Origin: Brettanomyces bruxellensis | Taxonomy: Eukaryota; Ascomycota; Pichiomycetes; Pichiales; Pichiaceae | Assembly (NCBI RefSeq): GCF_011074885.1 | Contig: NC_054689.1 | Coordinates: 1,178,001 to 1,242,000 of the forward strand | DNA: 64,000 nucleotides | Direction: 5' to 3' | Shown here: positions 49,403-59,786 of the stretch, piece after piece | Layout: every line of letters starts with the position of its first letter | How positions within the stretch are numbered: position 1 is the stretch's first letter | Made by a program: the position numbers and the translations under genes | The notes under the pieces: model-generated | Databases searched by the model: none | Told to the model about the DNA's origin: nothing | The model's input: only the letters and a program-made list of their open reading frames with translations

Positions 49403-51157
49403 ATGGAACACCCTTTATCGGCAACCTATGGGTTGAGACTCGGCTCTTTGCTACAATCAGCTGATGACTTTCACAGGCATAGACATAGAATCAACTTGAA
49501 ATTGAAAAAGCTTCGTCACGCACTTGGAATTACAACAAGAGATACAAGGAATTACAAGGAGAAACAAAAGATTAGCACAATTTCGGCTGAGAATTATGAC
49601 GAGTCAAACAAGTATGGTGAGGTTATTCTATATCAGATCGAAAGAGATTTATTGTATGCTGAGGAGACAAAGCTTCTTTTGGATGTTCACGCCTCTAAAT
49701 CTAAGCAAAGATTCCTCGTGTCCAAGTACAAGAAAGCGCTTTCGAATTCGAAGCATCTTTTGGAAGTTACGTCAGATGAGAAGAATAAGTATGTTTTGTT
49801 AGAGCTGTTGACATACATTGCAATTGTTCAGGGCTCTTTTTGCTTTAGCAGAAAGCACTGGGATTCTGTGCTGAACAGCTTTTCGATTGCAAGATGTTCT
49901 CTTAACTGTTTGTACAAGTATCAAGAGAACGGGTCTTCAAATGTGAACAGAGAGCTTTATCTCGACATTATTGATAATGTTGTTGATCCAGGACTGAAAA
50001 TTGCCCAGCTGGAGCTGACAGGATCGAGAAATCCAGACTTAGGTTTGATTTCTAGGGGTCAGGCTGCAGTGTTTGCTGATACGTTTTCATACTTGAAGCG
50101 TGCGGTTGATATTGTGAAGTCAATTGATCCAGAGCTTGTTAGTATTCCAGACGAGACAGAGGCAGAAAAGCTAATCACATCTGTTTCGTGGCGTTCTTAC
50201 ACTGCCGAACTCAACTCTGCAGATGAAGCCAAGGCTATCATGAAGGCTCAGAAGGCAGCTAGTGAGGTTGTCAACTCTGATACTGCTTCATTTGATGCTG
50301 CTCTTCTTGCCTATCAGAATGCTTTAACCTTGAAAAATCAAGAAATTGGTAGGGGTGATGCGTATTCCAGCGATGAGCAGAAGCAGGAGGCACAGATTGT
50401 CCTCACATACTTGAAGTATAACTACTTGATGCTAAGAATCAGAAGAGATGCTACTCTTCTTAGTGCTATAACGGCGAAAGAGTCGAGTCCATCGAAATCT
50501 TCAATTTTGCGTTACCTTAGAAACTCCTGGAAAATACAAGATGGTATCTGCAGCTCACTTAAAGACATCAGGGAGTTACCAGGTGTGGCAAATGATGATG
50601 ATCTTGTGGATACCTTAAGTTCCACTCAATACTTTTACGAAATAGCAAAGGTTTTGGGATTGGCTCGAGGTTATCTTGCATCTGACAAATGCTCACAATC
50701 TCTTGCCTTGGCGGCAAAGGCTAAACAAATTTGTGATGGCATTTCTCCACTTAAGGAGGTTCTTGCACCAGGTCTTCCAAATAATGATGATATTAAAGAT
50801 ATACGGTCGCAAGTTGATACATTTTTCAGTAGAGCCCACATTCTTACGGTTTATCAGGATAAAAATCATAAAAGTGGCATACTACAGTATCTCATTGACC
50901 AAATGAACAGATTCCCGGATACCACAGGCGAGGATTTGCTCAAAACTATTGCACCTCTTACACTAAAATTAGAACCAGTTAACGTGAAACCTGTTCTCTT
51001 TGATATTGCTTTCAATTACATAGATTACGGCGGAGATGGCGTCAAGCCAACCGTTATTGGTGTGGAAGACACAACTTCCGCTAAAGAAACACCTGCCTCT
51101 TCTGAAAATGATGAAAAGAAGAAGAAAGGTGGCTTTTTCGGCCTTTTTGGCCACTGA
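49403..51157 (+). CDS. SRP68: signal recognition particle subunit Srp68
   Basis: The 584-residue protein is Srp68, the large SRP protein that binds SRP RNA and pairs with Srp72 during co-translational targeting to the ER. The N-terminal RNA-binding part has the family start YGLRLGSLLQSADDFHRHRH, then INLKLKKLRHALGI. Helical repeats continue through RFLVSKYKKALSNSKHLLEV, ELLTYIAIVQGSFCFSRKHW and VLTYLKYNYLMLRIRRD. The C-terminus is Gly/Lys-rich (EKKKKGGFFGLFG), as in many fungal Srp68 proteins. Length is close to S. cerevisiae Srp68 (599). In that yeast SRP68, CIN2, YAR1 and SUI3 lie within one short stretch of chromosome XVI, and all four are in this window. Confidence 0.93.
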   Translation: MEHPLSATYGLRLGSLLQSADDFHRHRHRINLKLKKLRHALGITTRDTRNYKEKQKISTISAENYDESNKYGEVILYQIERDLLYAEETKLLLDVHASKSKQRFLVSKYKKALSNSKHLLEVTSDEKNKYVLLELLTYIAIVQGSFCFSRKHWDSVLNSFSIARCSLNCLYKYQENGSSNVNRELYLDIIDNVVDPGLKIAQLELTGSRNPDLGLISRGQAAVFADTFSYLKRAVDIVKSIDPELVSIPDETEAEKLITSVSWRSYTAELNSADEAKAIMKAQKAASEVVNSDTASFDAALLAYQNALTLKNQEIGRGDAYSSDEQKQEAQIVLTYLKYNYLMLRIRRDATLLSAITAKESSPSKSSILRYLRNSWKIQDGICSSLKDIRELPGVANDDDLVDTLSSTQYFYEIAKVLGLARGYLASDKCSQSLALAAKAKQICDGISPLKEVLAPGLPNNDDIKDIRSQVDTFFSRAHILTVYQDKNHKSGILQYLIDQMNRFPDTTGEDLLKTIAPLTLKLEPVNVKPVLFDIAFNYIDYGGDGVKPTVIGVEDTTSAKETPASSENDEKKKKGGFFGLFGH

Positions 51158-51673
51158 TGTTTGTATCTTATAGGAAAGAAAATAAATGAAATAAAGTAAA
51201 AACTGTAAAGATGAATGAAATAAAGCAAAAAAAACGTAAAAAATGAGTGAATCAAATTGTAAAAATGAATGAAACAAAGATGAATAAGGCAGATTATGGA
51301 AGCAGAGATAGTGTAAATGTGAGAGAATAGATTGTTAAGACGAAATAAAGAAGAAATAGATGCAAATAAGCTAGTATGGTAAGAAATAAAGCGAAATACG
51401 ATTAGTAGGAAATCGAGCGAAACTGAGCAAAAATGCAATGCCGATGCGGGCTGTGCTGTCCTCATTTTTCCCGATTTCCGTTATCGATATAATTTGGCGG
51501 AGTTAGTTGCCTTCAAGAATAGTAAGCTGTATATGCCAATGGGTTTTTTGACCACGAATCTGTGATACGAATATCCAAGCTATAATAAGATATATTATTT
51601 GCAATATTTAATAGGCAACATTGTGGCTTTCTGATTCGCTCTTTATGTGCTTATCAACAATTCTGAATGCACA
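51158..51673. other. intergenic region with low-complexity purine-rich repeats
   Basis: The 3' flank of SRP68 (about 51165-51440) is C-poor and built from loose repeats of an AATGAATGAAATAAAG-like unit. It produces long minus-strand frames that are not genes. The upstream region of the RING-CH gene follows. Confidence 0.6.
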
Positions 51674-53167
51674 ATGAGCGAGCATTTGGATTATAATGAT
51701 GCCAATAATGGCAGTATCAGCGATAGCAACAGTGATAATGACAGGGATAACAATGACGATAATATTAGATGCTTTATATGTCTGTGTAACAAAGGAGAAA
51801 GAGCACCTTACTGCTCAAAACGGGAATCTGATGATTTTATCAAGCCATGCAAATGTTCTTTCGTGGCACATAGAAAGTGTTTTCTATCATGGGTATCCAG
51901 TATTACCATTCCCAAAGTTATAGGCCCGGATCCAGATAGATCAAGTTTTGGTATCCCCATACCATTTGCAAGAAGCACAAATCCCCAGGCGCTGACATTT
52001 CATTGCAGTATATTCGAATTACTGACTGGAACCTTCTCTCTTTCTTCTGATAAAATGTGTGTCTTAGTTGACTGCCCACAATGCAGAAGAAGGATTTGCC
52101 TTTCTACAAAAAATAACTGGTTACTCAATATTCGGCGGTTTTGCGAACAAGTTATCGACAGCCTTGGTTCTGCTGCACTTTTATCTGGGACAATATCTAC
52201 AGCATGCTTATCTATTATTGCATCTGCAATGTTTACCCTGGGATCCTTGGGACAAGACACTCTCAATGTACTTGCAAAACCAAGTGTTCAGTTAGGAATA
52301 TATGGAGTACGAAGATTCCCGTCACTGAGTATTTCTGATGCTCTTGATAATGATTTAATCTCATCGCAGAGGTATGCTTCTATTACTTGTGGCATACCTC
52401 TCTACACATTATATTTAACATCATCATTTCCATTTGGTTACCAGGCCGATTTCCTCTTTTCAGTATTGGCATACTCTTTATTTAGTGATCCAGATGGTGT
52501 TCCTGATACCGTTCCCCGGCGTATTATGAGAAACTTAACTATTGCAAGAGCGTTGGCGAAGGCAGTCTATAATATTTCCTTGAACAAAATATATTATTAC
52601 TGGCACAAAACGATTCAGCCATGCTTTTTCACTGATAAGCTTTCACAAGAAGATCTTATACGCATAGAGGAAGATATTGAAGAGGATAATGAGCAAACAA
52701 GCAGGGATGAGGTTGCAGCAACAAAGGATAGCAGATATCCATTTTTATTTAGAATTTTGAGGAAAACGTTTAGATACTTCACGAAATCCCTAAAAACGTG
52801 GTGGAGAGAATTGTTTATATGTTCCAAGGTTGATTTTTCCGTCATGTTTGGCTCCTCCTCTATGTACAGGAAAGTGTTGGTATCTTTGTGCCTCCCCCGT
52901 GTCGGAAAGTACATTTCGGACAATCTATTAGTTAGTATTCCTGGGATGAATACATTTTTAAACAGATTCACCGATACTCCGGATGAGAATCTGTTCTTAA
53001 GGAATATCCTTGGTTGTGCTACCGCTAGTCTTATAAGTACTGTGTTGTCTTTTGCTTTGAACTACTTTAGATATCGACAGTTACGCCACATTGATGTTGA
53101 TGACTCTTCTACAGACTACCTAAAATATGTTAATAAGGTATACGGTGAAGACGGAACTCAGCAATGA
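51674..53167 (+). CDS. RING-CH (MARCH-like) membrane ubiquitin ligase
   Basis: The 497-residue product starts at the ATG at 51674; the longer frame starts with GTG. After an Asn/Asp-rich N-terminus comes a C4HC3 RING-CH domain: CFICLC, CKCSFVAHRKCFLSW, and CPQC. The gap between the His/Cys pair and the final CPQC is 64 residues, much longer than usual. At least three hydrophobic segments follow (about 185-215, 250-290 and 445-470), so it is a multi-pass membrane protein. Ligases of this type ubiquitinate membrane proteins in the ER, endosomes or mitochondria (Doa10, MARCH5). It is too short for Doa10, and I know no direct S. cerevisiae counterpart. Substrate and location are unknown. Confidence 0.75.
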   Translation: MSEHLDYNDANNGSISDSNSDNDRDNNDDNIRCFICLCNKGERAPYCSKRESDDFIKPCKCSFVAHRKCFLSWVSSITIPKVIGPDPDRSSFGIPIPFARSTNPQALTFHCSIFELLTGTFSLSSDKMCVLVDCPQCRRRICLSTKNNWLLNIRRFCEQVIDSLGSAALLSGTISTACLSIIASAMFTLGSLGQDTLNVLAKPSVQLGIYGVRRFPSLSISDALDNDLISSQRYASITCGIPLYTLYLTSSFPFGYQADFLFSVLAYSLFSDPDGVPDTVPRRIMRNLTIARALAKAVYNISLNKIYYYWHKTIQPCFFTDKLSQEDLIRIEEDIEEDNEQTSRDEVAATKDSRYPFLFRILRKTFRYFTKSLKTWWRELFICSKVDFSVMFGSSSMYRKVLVSLCLPRVGKYISDNLLVSIPGMNTFLNRFTDTPDENLFLRNILGCATASLISTVLSFALNYFRYRQLRHIDVDDSSTDYLKYVNKVYGEDGTQQ

Positions 53168-53377
53168 ATGGAGTGATCTTGATATTTTGGTATAAGTTTT
53201 CTTGTATATAAATGGTAACTCAGGTGGTGTCAAATTGAAATTTGGTAAAGTTTGATAATTTGCTGCTTAAATATACTTTCTATCCTGAAGCAACTTTCAG
53301 AAAGAATAAGCCTTGCTTTAAATTCTAGACCGTTTAAGCTAGCATCTGTTATAGAATCGAAGAATTATTAAAGTGAT

Positions 53378-53638
53378 TGTAATAGATGCGTCGAGAGTCG
53401 CGTCTACATAAAGCTGCCCTGCCTTGTTTATGCCCAAGAAAACCTCACTCATAAGGATCAAAGGTATTTAAACATGTGCATTTCCCCTTTTATCCTGTTC
53501 TTTTTACCTTCTTACTTAGTTCTTTTTACTTTTATACTTTTCCTTTCTTTAGCCTTAAAAACACTCAATACTAGTTATAACAAAAACTTCATAAAGTAAT
53601 CGGCGTCACACTAAAATCAATTAAACAAAACTATTACA
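53378..53638 (+). mobile_element. solo LTR of family 2, with target duplication
   Basis: The 261 bp element begins TGTAATAGATGCG and ends CTATTACA. A 5-bp direct repeat GTGAT flanks it at 53373-53377 and 53639-53643. It aligns with the copies at 53936-54170 (reverse) and 2164-2423. No internal region remains. Orientation is relative to the other copies only. Confidence 0.9.
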
Positions 53639-53935
53639 GTGATAATCTTGGGATAATTATTGTAGCTTTAAAAAGATTAATTGACAGAATCTGGTTGCGT
53701 ATATTTATCTAAATAATGTTATTGTTTAGTTGGGATTTTTATTTTTATTTTTTTCCTTATAGATTAAGTCGTTTAGTGTCCTCAATGTTTTGGATCGTCG
53801 AAATTTGAAAAGGCTGACTTATAATAAAACAACGAAGTGGATGTATCAATGAAGTGTAAATGAAGCTTGATTAGGAAACAAAATTATAACGTGCCCGCGA
53901 AACATAATAATCAGAACGAGTTATATCAAAGACAT

Positions 53936-54170
53936 TGTAATATTTCAGCTAATTGGTTTAAGTGTGACGCCGATTACTCCATGTAGTTTTCTTTATAACT
54001 GGTTTAAAAGAAAAAGACAAGTGTAAAATAGAAAGAACTAAGAAAGAGGGTAAAATGAACTGAACAAATGAGGGAAATGCGTACGCTCAAATACCTTTAA
54101 TCCTTATTCTTGGACCATCACAAAGCAGGGCAGTTTTTACATAGACGCGACTGTCAACGCATGTATTTCA
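53936..54170 (-). mobile_element. solo LTR of family 2, inverted, with target duplication
   Basis: The 235 bp element, read on the minus strand, begins TGAAATACATGCG and ends AATATTACA. It is flanked by GACAT at 53931-53935 and 54171-54175. Shared blocks with the copy at 53378 include AGTCGCGTCTA, CTGCCCTGC and AATCGGCGTCACAC. The two copies have different target duplications, so they are separate insertions 297 bp apart and not the two ends of one element. Confidence 0.88.
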
Positions 54171-55769
54171 GACATTTCTTGGAGAACGCTACATGTTCGA
54201 AGAAGATCATTTAACACATCAAATGAGAATGAATCCCGGACTATAATGATCTGGATTTTGTAATACCATTCTAGATGAAATTAACATATATGTTAATATC
54301 CCAAAAATTTGGTGGTAAGTGTTGGAAATCTTCCTAAAAAATCTGAATTCGAGAGAAGTTCCTTAAACGCTCTTTTTATTGTACTGCTGGAAGTGAATAC
54401 ACGCGCTTTTTTTTTCCTCTCCTATCATTATTTCCGGGGATTAAGATCTCGACCGGTATTTGAATATTGCATGGTCCTTAAAAAAATATCGTTTTTTGAA
54501 CATGTATAATAAACCATACTGCATGACTACTATATTTTTGCATTGATTGTATGTGCATGTTTAATTATTTCAGACTATACGGCACTCTGACTTTTCTCTA
54601 ATTTTAATCACTTTAAATGTCATGTTTAACACTTTCAGTTTTTTGAAAATTGTGGTCAGTTCCGCCCTATTCAATAAATACTTTGGCTACCGCTATGGAA
54701 TAAATGTCTTTTAAAACATTAGCATTCTTAGTGCTATCTTGTACTTCATAATTATACGTAAAATAACTTTTTCTATATATGACCGAAATTTGTCAGGCTT
54801 AATTTTGGTGCCACGATTAGCCTCCAGGTAAATAAAACGAGGTTATTAAAAGAAGAAGTCATGCATCTACCATATTAGATGAGTATTTAATTGGTTGAAT
54901 TATTTTGATAGTTATGTTTACGTGATTTAAAAAATACATATCATTTCCAATTAATAGTGATAAGTATACAACTCGTGGTAACAAGATCGTTATAATCTTG
55001 TTGATCAGTTATAAGTAGGATACCAACCTTACAACAAATATTATAAGTCATTGCTCTTCACTAAGGTATAAAATAATAGAAATAAATAATGATATAGTTG
55101 TTAGAACAGATTCGTATATACTCTTGATATGAAAAATGGTGCTACTGTTACATATTTGTAATAACAGATATCGCACATAATTCTTCATTTAGCATTGCTT
55201 ACAAGATAAGCAATTCATGATTAATATCGAGATGAATCAAAATATAATCTGTTTCGCAAATGATCTGGCTACATAAGCATGACTGGGTATCTCCTTAAAT
55301 GTTATCACGCTCCATCAGACCAAAACTGTTTGCACATATTTGCCAGTAAGATATTTGTCTAATGAATATTGTCACGATTTCTCGATGGGAACGAATTAAG
55401 TATTATTTTTATAATCCGGAAAGAAAACACCCAACATTAGCAGGGCCAACGAAATACATTTTTAATTCGGTCTTTGATTCCGCTTGAAGAATAGCATTCA
55501 AATACAAACATCCCTTAATCTACTACGGCATAATTCCACCGGAATACTCATGTATCCATTTATTTCAGCTGATTAATTTTATTCTGGGGAAAAACGGTCA
55601 TTTTGCAACTTAAACCCCATATTAATGAAAATTTCATTGTTCAATTTAATCATTATTGTTCTCCCCCAAAACGATTCCCCGCACATTTTACATTTATTTG
55701 AATGGCTTTTGGTGACCCGAATAATTTACTGATATTGTTTTTTCGTAAAACATCTGGTAACATGAACGG

Positions 55770-55779
55770 TATATAAATA
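55770..55779 (+). promoter_or_regulatory. TATA box of the S-formylglutathione hydrolase gene
   Basis: TATATAAATA lies 126 bp before the ATG. About 100 bp upstream are two C-rich motifs (TCTCCCCC and TTCCCCGC), possible zinc-finger activator sites. A strong TATA suits an inducible gene, which would fit formaldehyde detoxification. Confidence 0.5.
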
Positions 55780-55904
55780 CCACTGAAATTTGTTAGTAAA
55801 AATTGCATAACCAATGGAATGAACTACGGAAACCACTATTTTCTAACGTATCTCGAACATAGAAATCAAAGGAACAGCATAAAAAACTTAGAATTACGAT
55901 AACG

Positions 55905-56762
55905 ATGATTTTTACTACAAACGAGTCGATAGCTTCTTTCGGCGGTAAAATGCTTAAACTCTCTCACGAGTCACCAATAACTGTCTCAAAGATGCAGCTT
56001 AATCTTTACTTACCTCACCAGTACTTTGATCCAGAACACAAAGAACCACTTCCCGTTCTTTTATTCCTCTCAGGTTTAACATCCACGCCTGATAATATCT
56101 CGGAGAAGGGTTATATTGAGCCTTATGCCAATAAGTATGGACTTGCCGTTCTTCTTCCAGATACTTCTCCTAGACTTGAGGATCCAAAATTTAAGGATGG
56201 AAATGGTGCTGGATTCTATGTCGATGCAACAACAGATCCTTGGAGTAAGCATTTTAAGATGTACTCGTATATTCTTAAAGATTTAATTCCTAGTATTGGA
56301 AAAGAATTCTCCAAGTTGAACATACAACGTATGTCCATATGTGGACATTCGATGGGTGGCTTTGGAGCCATTATGATCTACCTTCGTAATCCAAATCGGT
56401 TTAAATCCTGTTCTGGATTTGCTCCACTAACCCATCCTAAAGGATGCTTTAACGGAAAGAAGTATTTTACCCAATACCTTGGGCCAGATGAATCTAAATG
56501 GGACCAGTATGATCCATGCGATTTGATCAAAACCTTTGATGGTCAAAAGACCCCAATTTTGATTCATCAAGGAAAAAAGGACGAGTTCTATATCGAGAAG
56601 CATTTACTTCCTGAAGAGTTTTTGGCTTCTTCTAAGGGAACCATAATGGACGGACTCATCGATCTTCGTTTCGTCGATGATTATGATCACTCTTACTACT
56701 TTGTGTCGACGTTTGTTCCAGAACATTTCAAGTTTCATGCGAAACATTTAGATTTGATTTAA
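55905..56762 (+). CDS. S-formylglutathione hydrolase
   Basis: The 285-residue protein is an esterase-D-type S-formylglutathione hydrolase (S. cerevisiae YJL068C), which splits S-formylglutathione to formate and glutathione in formaldehyde detoxification. In methylotrophic yeasts the step follows the Adh5/Fld enzyme. It is an alpha/beta hydrolase: oxyanion strand LPVLLFLSGLTSTPDNISEK, substrate block PDTSPRLEDPKFKDGNGAGF, nucleophile elbow CGHSMGGFGA (catalytic Ser), later acid near KKDEFYIEKHLLPEEF and catalytic His in DYDHSYYFVSTFVPEHFKFH. The C-terminus ends HLDLI, with no SKL-type peroxisomal signal. Length matches the family. The catalytic triad appears intact. Confidence 0.95.
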   Translation: MIFTTNESIASFGGKMLKLSHESPITVSKMQLNLYLPHQYFDPEHKEPLPVLLFLSGLTSTPDNISEKGYIEPYANKYGLAVLLPDTSPRLEDPKFKDGNGAGFYVDATTDPWSKHFKMYSYILKDLIPSIGKEFSKLNIQRMSICGHSMGGFGAIMIYLRNPNRFKSCSGFAPLTHPKGCFNGKKYFTQYLGPDESKWDQYDPCDLIKTFDGQKTPILIHQGKKDEFYIEKHLLPEEFLASSKGTIMDGLIDLRFVDDYDHSYYFVSTFVPEHFKFHAKHLDLI

Positions 56763-56961
56763 TTATGATTTTTGCTACCGTAATTATTTCTCCATTGTGC
56801 TGTTAATTGCAGCAAATTGATATCTCTTTAATATCACGTCTTTCATTTTTTAATATCTCTATCGATTTCATGAAAATATAAAGTTTTGCAAATCTATGTC
56901 TATTTATGTAAGAAATAAACCCTCTAGTATATAGTACATCTAAGTATTAGACAAAAAGTTA

Positions 56962-58620
56962 TCAATTTTTGTCCCGAAGTCGAACACATTTCATTCTTGT
57001 CATCTCATAGAATGTCATAAACGCCGTTAAGAACATAAACACAAAGACTCCATGACAGGCAAAGTCGTACGACTTGAGAATAGCATTTTTGAAAAAGTGG
57101 GGTGCTTCTCTAGCAGCATAGTTCGGATCCATCAAAGCGTTACGAATAATATCATTGATATCCTTTTGGGAGAACTTATCAGGAATGTTTTTCAATTGAC
57201 CGAAGTTGGACGCTATTGAGAATTTAAGAAGAACTTGAAGAATAGCAGCTGAGATGGACACACCTAATGTTGAACCGACCGATTTAAAGCAACTCTGAAT
57301 AGATATGACAAGTGCCTGATCTTTCTGCTCGACAAATGAAATGATAGCAACTAACAATGTTGTGATAGAGGCAGCTGAGGAAGATCTCATAGGTACTGTA
57401 ACGAAATATTCAAAAATCGTTGATTCATCTCTGTTGGAAGTAAAAACAATCACACTTCCTACTATAGTTAAAATTCCGCAAACATATTTCAGCTTCTTGT
57501 AGCTGCACGTTTTCTTTATAATATAACCAGCAAATGTGGAAAAGGTAGCACTACCAATCATACATGGAATCATTCTGAAACCGCACTGAAGTGGAGAAAC
57601 ATTCATAACACTGTTCCAGTAGAATGGTATGTAAAACGTGGAAGAGAAAACATTCATGGATAAAAACCAATTCGCAATGCATGTGTGCAAAATGGATTTA
57701 TTGAAAAGCAGTTCTACTGGCAATATTGGATCGGCGCAAACCTTTAAGTCATAGAAGAAAAAGCAGCCAAAGGCAGCAATGCTTGCAAGGAAAACCACAG
57801 TTATTGCAACCTCATTTCCACTGAAATGATTGCTCATTAAGGAAAATGATATCATCAGACCAAGTAACGAGAGAACCAATAAAGACGAACCGACATAATC
57901 CAAACTTCTAAGCTTCTGCAATGTAGATTGACCTTGTATTCCATTTCCAGACCGACCTTTTGGCAAACTGAAGAACAACTGGATTACCAACGAGTTTAAA
58001 AGGACGACAGGAACCTGAACAAGAAAGGAAGCTCTCCATCCGATGGTTTGTTGAAACATACCGGCAACAACACCACCAAGAATTGATCCCACAAAAAAGA
58101 ATGTGCTGACATATCCCTGGTAGAGACCTCTTTTTCTTAAAGGAACCAAATCGGTAACTGTTATCGCAGACATAGCATTCATACCACCAGCACCACCACC
58201 AGTTATAAATCTCGCGACGACAAGATGCCATAAAGATTTACTTAGTGAGCAGTAGAGACATCCCACTGCAAATATGAGCATAGATAGCTGAATCAAAGAT
58301 TTCCTGCCAAAGACATCAGAGAGCTTACCCAATAATGGTTGAAAAGCCGCACGGGACAATAGATAACTCGTTGCAATCCATGATATGTTAGAAAACGATT
58401 TCAAATCGGCTGCAATCACACCAAAAAGTGTGGAAACAAGTGTTGAATCCAACGAGGAGAGGAACACATTAAGATACAAAGACGACATGATGATCTTAAG
58501 ATGAATATTACTAGTATCGAAGGGTTTGTTTTGTCCTTCATTTCCGGTACTTCCATATGCTGCAGATTCATCGTTTACCTGTATTTCTGAGACGAGCGTA
58601 TCGTCTGCTTTTGAAGACAT
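56962..58620 (-). CDS. MFS transporter, vacuolar basic amino acid (VBA) type
   Basis: The 552-residue protein is a major facilitator with about 14 hydrophobic segments, of the DHA2-like group that includes Vba1-3, Azr1 and Sge1. It has the motif-A loop LGKLSDVFGRKSLIQL, motif C-type GYVSTFFFVGSILGGVVAGM and the TM1 motif LSSLDSTLVSTLFGVIAADL, where Asp is conserved in this group. The Ser/Asp/Glu-rich N-terminus (about 40 residues) contains an acidic and polar stretch followed by SSLYLNVFLSSL. Vba proteins move Lys, His and Arg into the vacuole with protons; a drug-efflux role is an alternative. Sequence alone does not settle the substrate. Confidence 0.85.
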   Translation of the reverse strand: MSSKADDTLVSEIQVNDESAAYGSTGNEGQNKPFDTSNIHLKIIMSSLYLNVFLSSLDSTLVSTLFGVIAADLKSFSNISWIATSYLLSRAAFQPLLGKLSDVFGRKSLIQLSMLIFAVGCLYCSLSKSLWHLVVARFITGGGAGGMNAMSAITVTDLVPLRKRGLYQGYVSTFFFVGSILGGVVAGMFQQTIGWRASFLVQVPVVLLNSLVIQLFFSLPKGRSGNGIQGQSTLQKLRSLDYVGSSLLVLSLLGLMISFSLMSNHFSGNEVAITVVFLASIAAFGCFFFYDLKVCADPILPVELLFNKSILHTCIANWFLSMNVFSSTFYIPFYWNSVMNVSPLQCGFRMIPCMIGSATFSTFAGYIIKKTCSYKKLKYVCGILTIVGSVIVFTSNRDESTIFEYFVTVPMRSSSAASITTLLVAIISFVEQKDQALVISIQSCFKSVGSTLGVSISAAILQVLLKFSIASNFGQLKNIPDKFSQKDINDIIRNALMDPNYAAREAPHFFKNAILKSYDFACHGVFVFMFLTAFMTFYEMTRMKCVRLRDKN

Positions 58621-59786
58621 TTATTTAATTATGTTCGTATGACCCTACTCTACAGTTCCTGTATTATTTATAACAATCAAGCAAAAGGAAGAAGTTATAT
58701 GGGAGAAAAGATACTGTGGCGTATGAAATTGTGAAAATTTGAATAGCACCCCTGTTGTATTTATTAGTAAGCATCAAATGGCCTCTGAATAGCTGAAAAT
58801 GTAAAAAGCAGCTGCATATATGGCCCAAACTGTGGCTTGATTCAAGTGCTCGAGACCTAAATTTGTTCCCAGCGATCTATACTGTGGCTTCTAGAATATA
58901 AGTTAGGCAAAATCTTTCGATAAACCTGATAAGAGATCAGATACGATAAAAAGAGCGGCCAGTAAGGTAAGAAACGTTTTGAATCGGGAAAAGAAATGTA
59001 AAGGAAAAAAACTTATAAAGGAATGTCAGTACGGTAACTAGATTAATTGTTCACTGATTTTCTGATTTGCTTGGAAGACAAACCGTTGACAAATGACAAA
59101 AAGAAAAGAAATCCAAACCAAATATCTCGCGGCGGATAGTAACGCGAAAGAATTTCTCCAAGTCTTAGATTAATGCGTTGCTCGGTCAGATTTTTCAACT
59201 GATCATTAAAGTCGAAAGTCAGACGTTTAGAAATAAAATTTCGAAGTCTATGAAATATTCTGTCAATTTAAAGGATGATTGATGAAAATGTTAATGTGTA
59301 ATGGAATATGCTTTGTTTTCGGTTAACTGAACTAAACGATGCTCTAGATCGTAAATACGAGTAAATAGACGCGTCGATACGTCTGCTCTTATGGACTAAA
59401 TTGGACGTTATGACTGCTCTATCAGTAACATTAGCTACACTCATATCCAACGAACTAATCAAATAATGGGGCAATATAAATGCATTATCATTAAGGCATG
59501 AAGTATCTAAAATTCATTTTAAAGCTTATTCATGTAGAAATAACGTTTGCATGAAAATATTTCAATGCCACAAATTATATGCTTGCAAAAGATTAATTTC
59601 CAGACCAGGACTACTAGCACAGAGTGTTGCCACCAGTACTTTTTAATTGCTAATCTTTACGTTTACAGTAACCCTCAAAAACTTCGGGTTCGTTCATAAA
59701 TCAAGACTAGCCAATAATTACATGCACAATGTATAAAAGAAAAGTTTTCGATTAATACATACCAAATGTGAAGAAATGCCTCTTGC
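58621..59786. other. intergenic region, 1.2 kb
   Basis: This is the upstream region of the MFS gene and 3' flank of SUI3. A CCCCT (STRE-type) match at about 58747 is present. I see no RNA gene, repeat or convincing open frame. Confidence 0.55.

Larger units (their letters stand above)
53168..55904. other. gene-free region, 2.7 kb
   Basis: This is the longest gene-free gap in the window. It holds two solo LTRs at 53378-53638 and 53936-54170. The remaining sequence (54175-55750) is very AT-rich with no open frame above 70 codons, no tRNA and no repeat that I can see. A TATA box lies near the formylglutathione hydrolase gene at its right end. Confidence 0.7.

Noticed and set aside
51025..51465. 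Minus-strand frame rich in Phe, Ile and Ser after SRP68
   Set aside because: It is the translation of purine-rich repeats on the opposite strand and overlaps the SRP68 C-terminus.
53378..54170. A single transposon with terminal inverted repeats
   Set aside because: Each arm has its own different 5-bp target duplication, so they are two separate solo LTRs.
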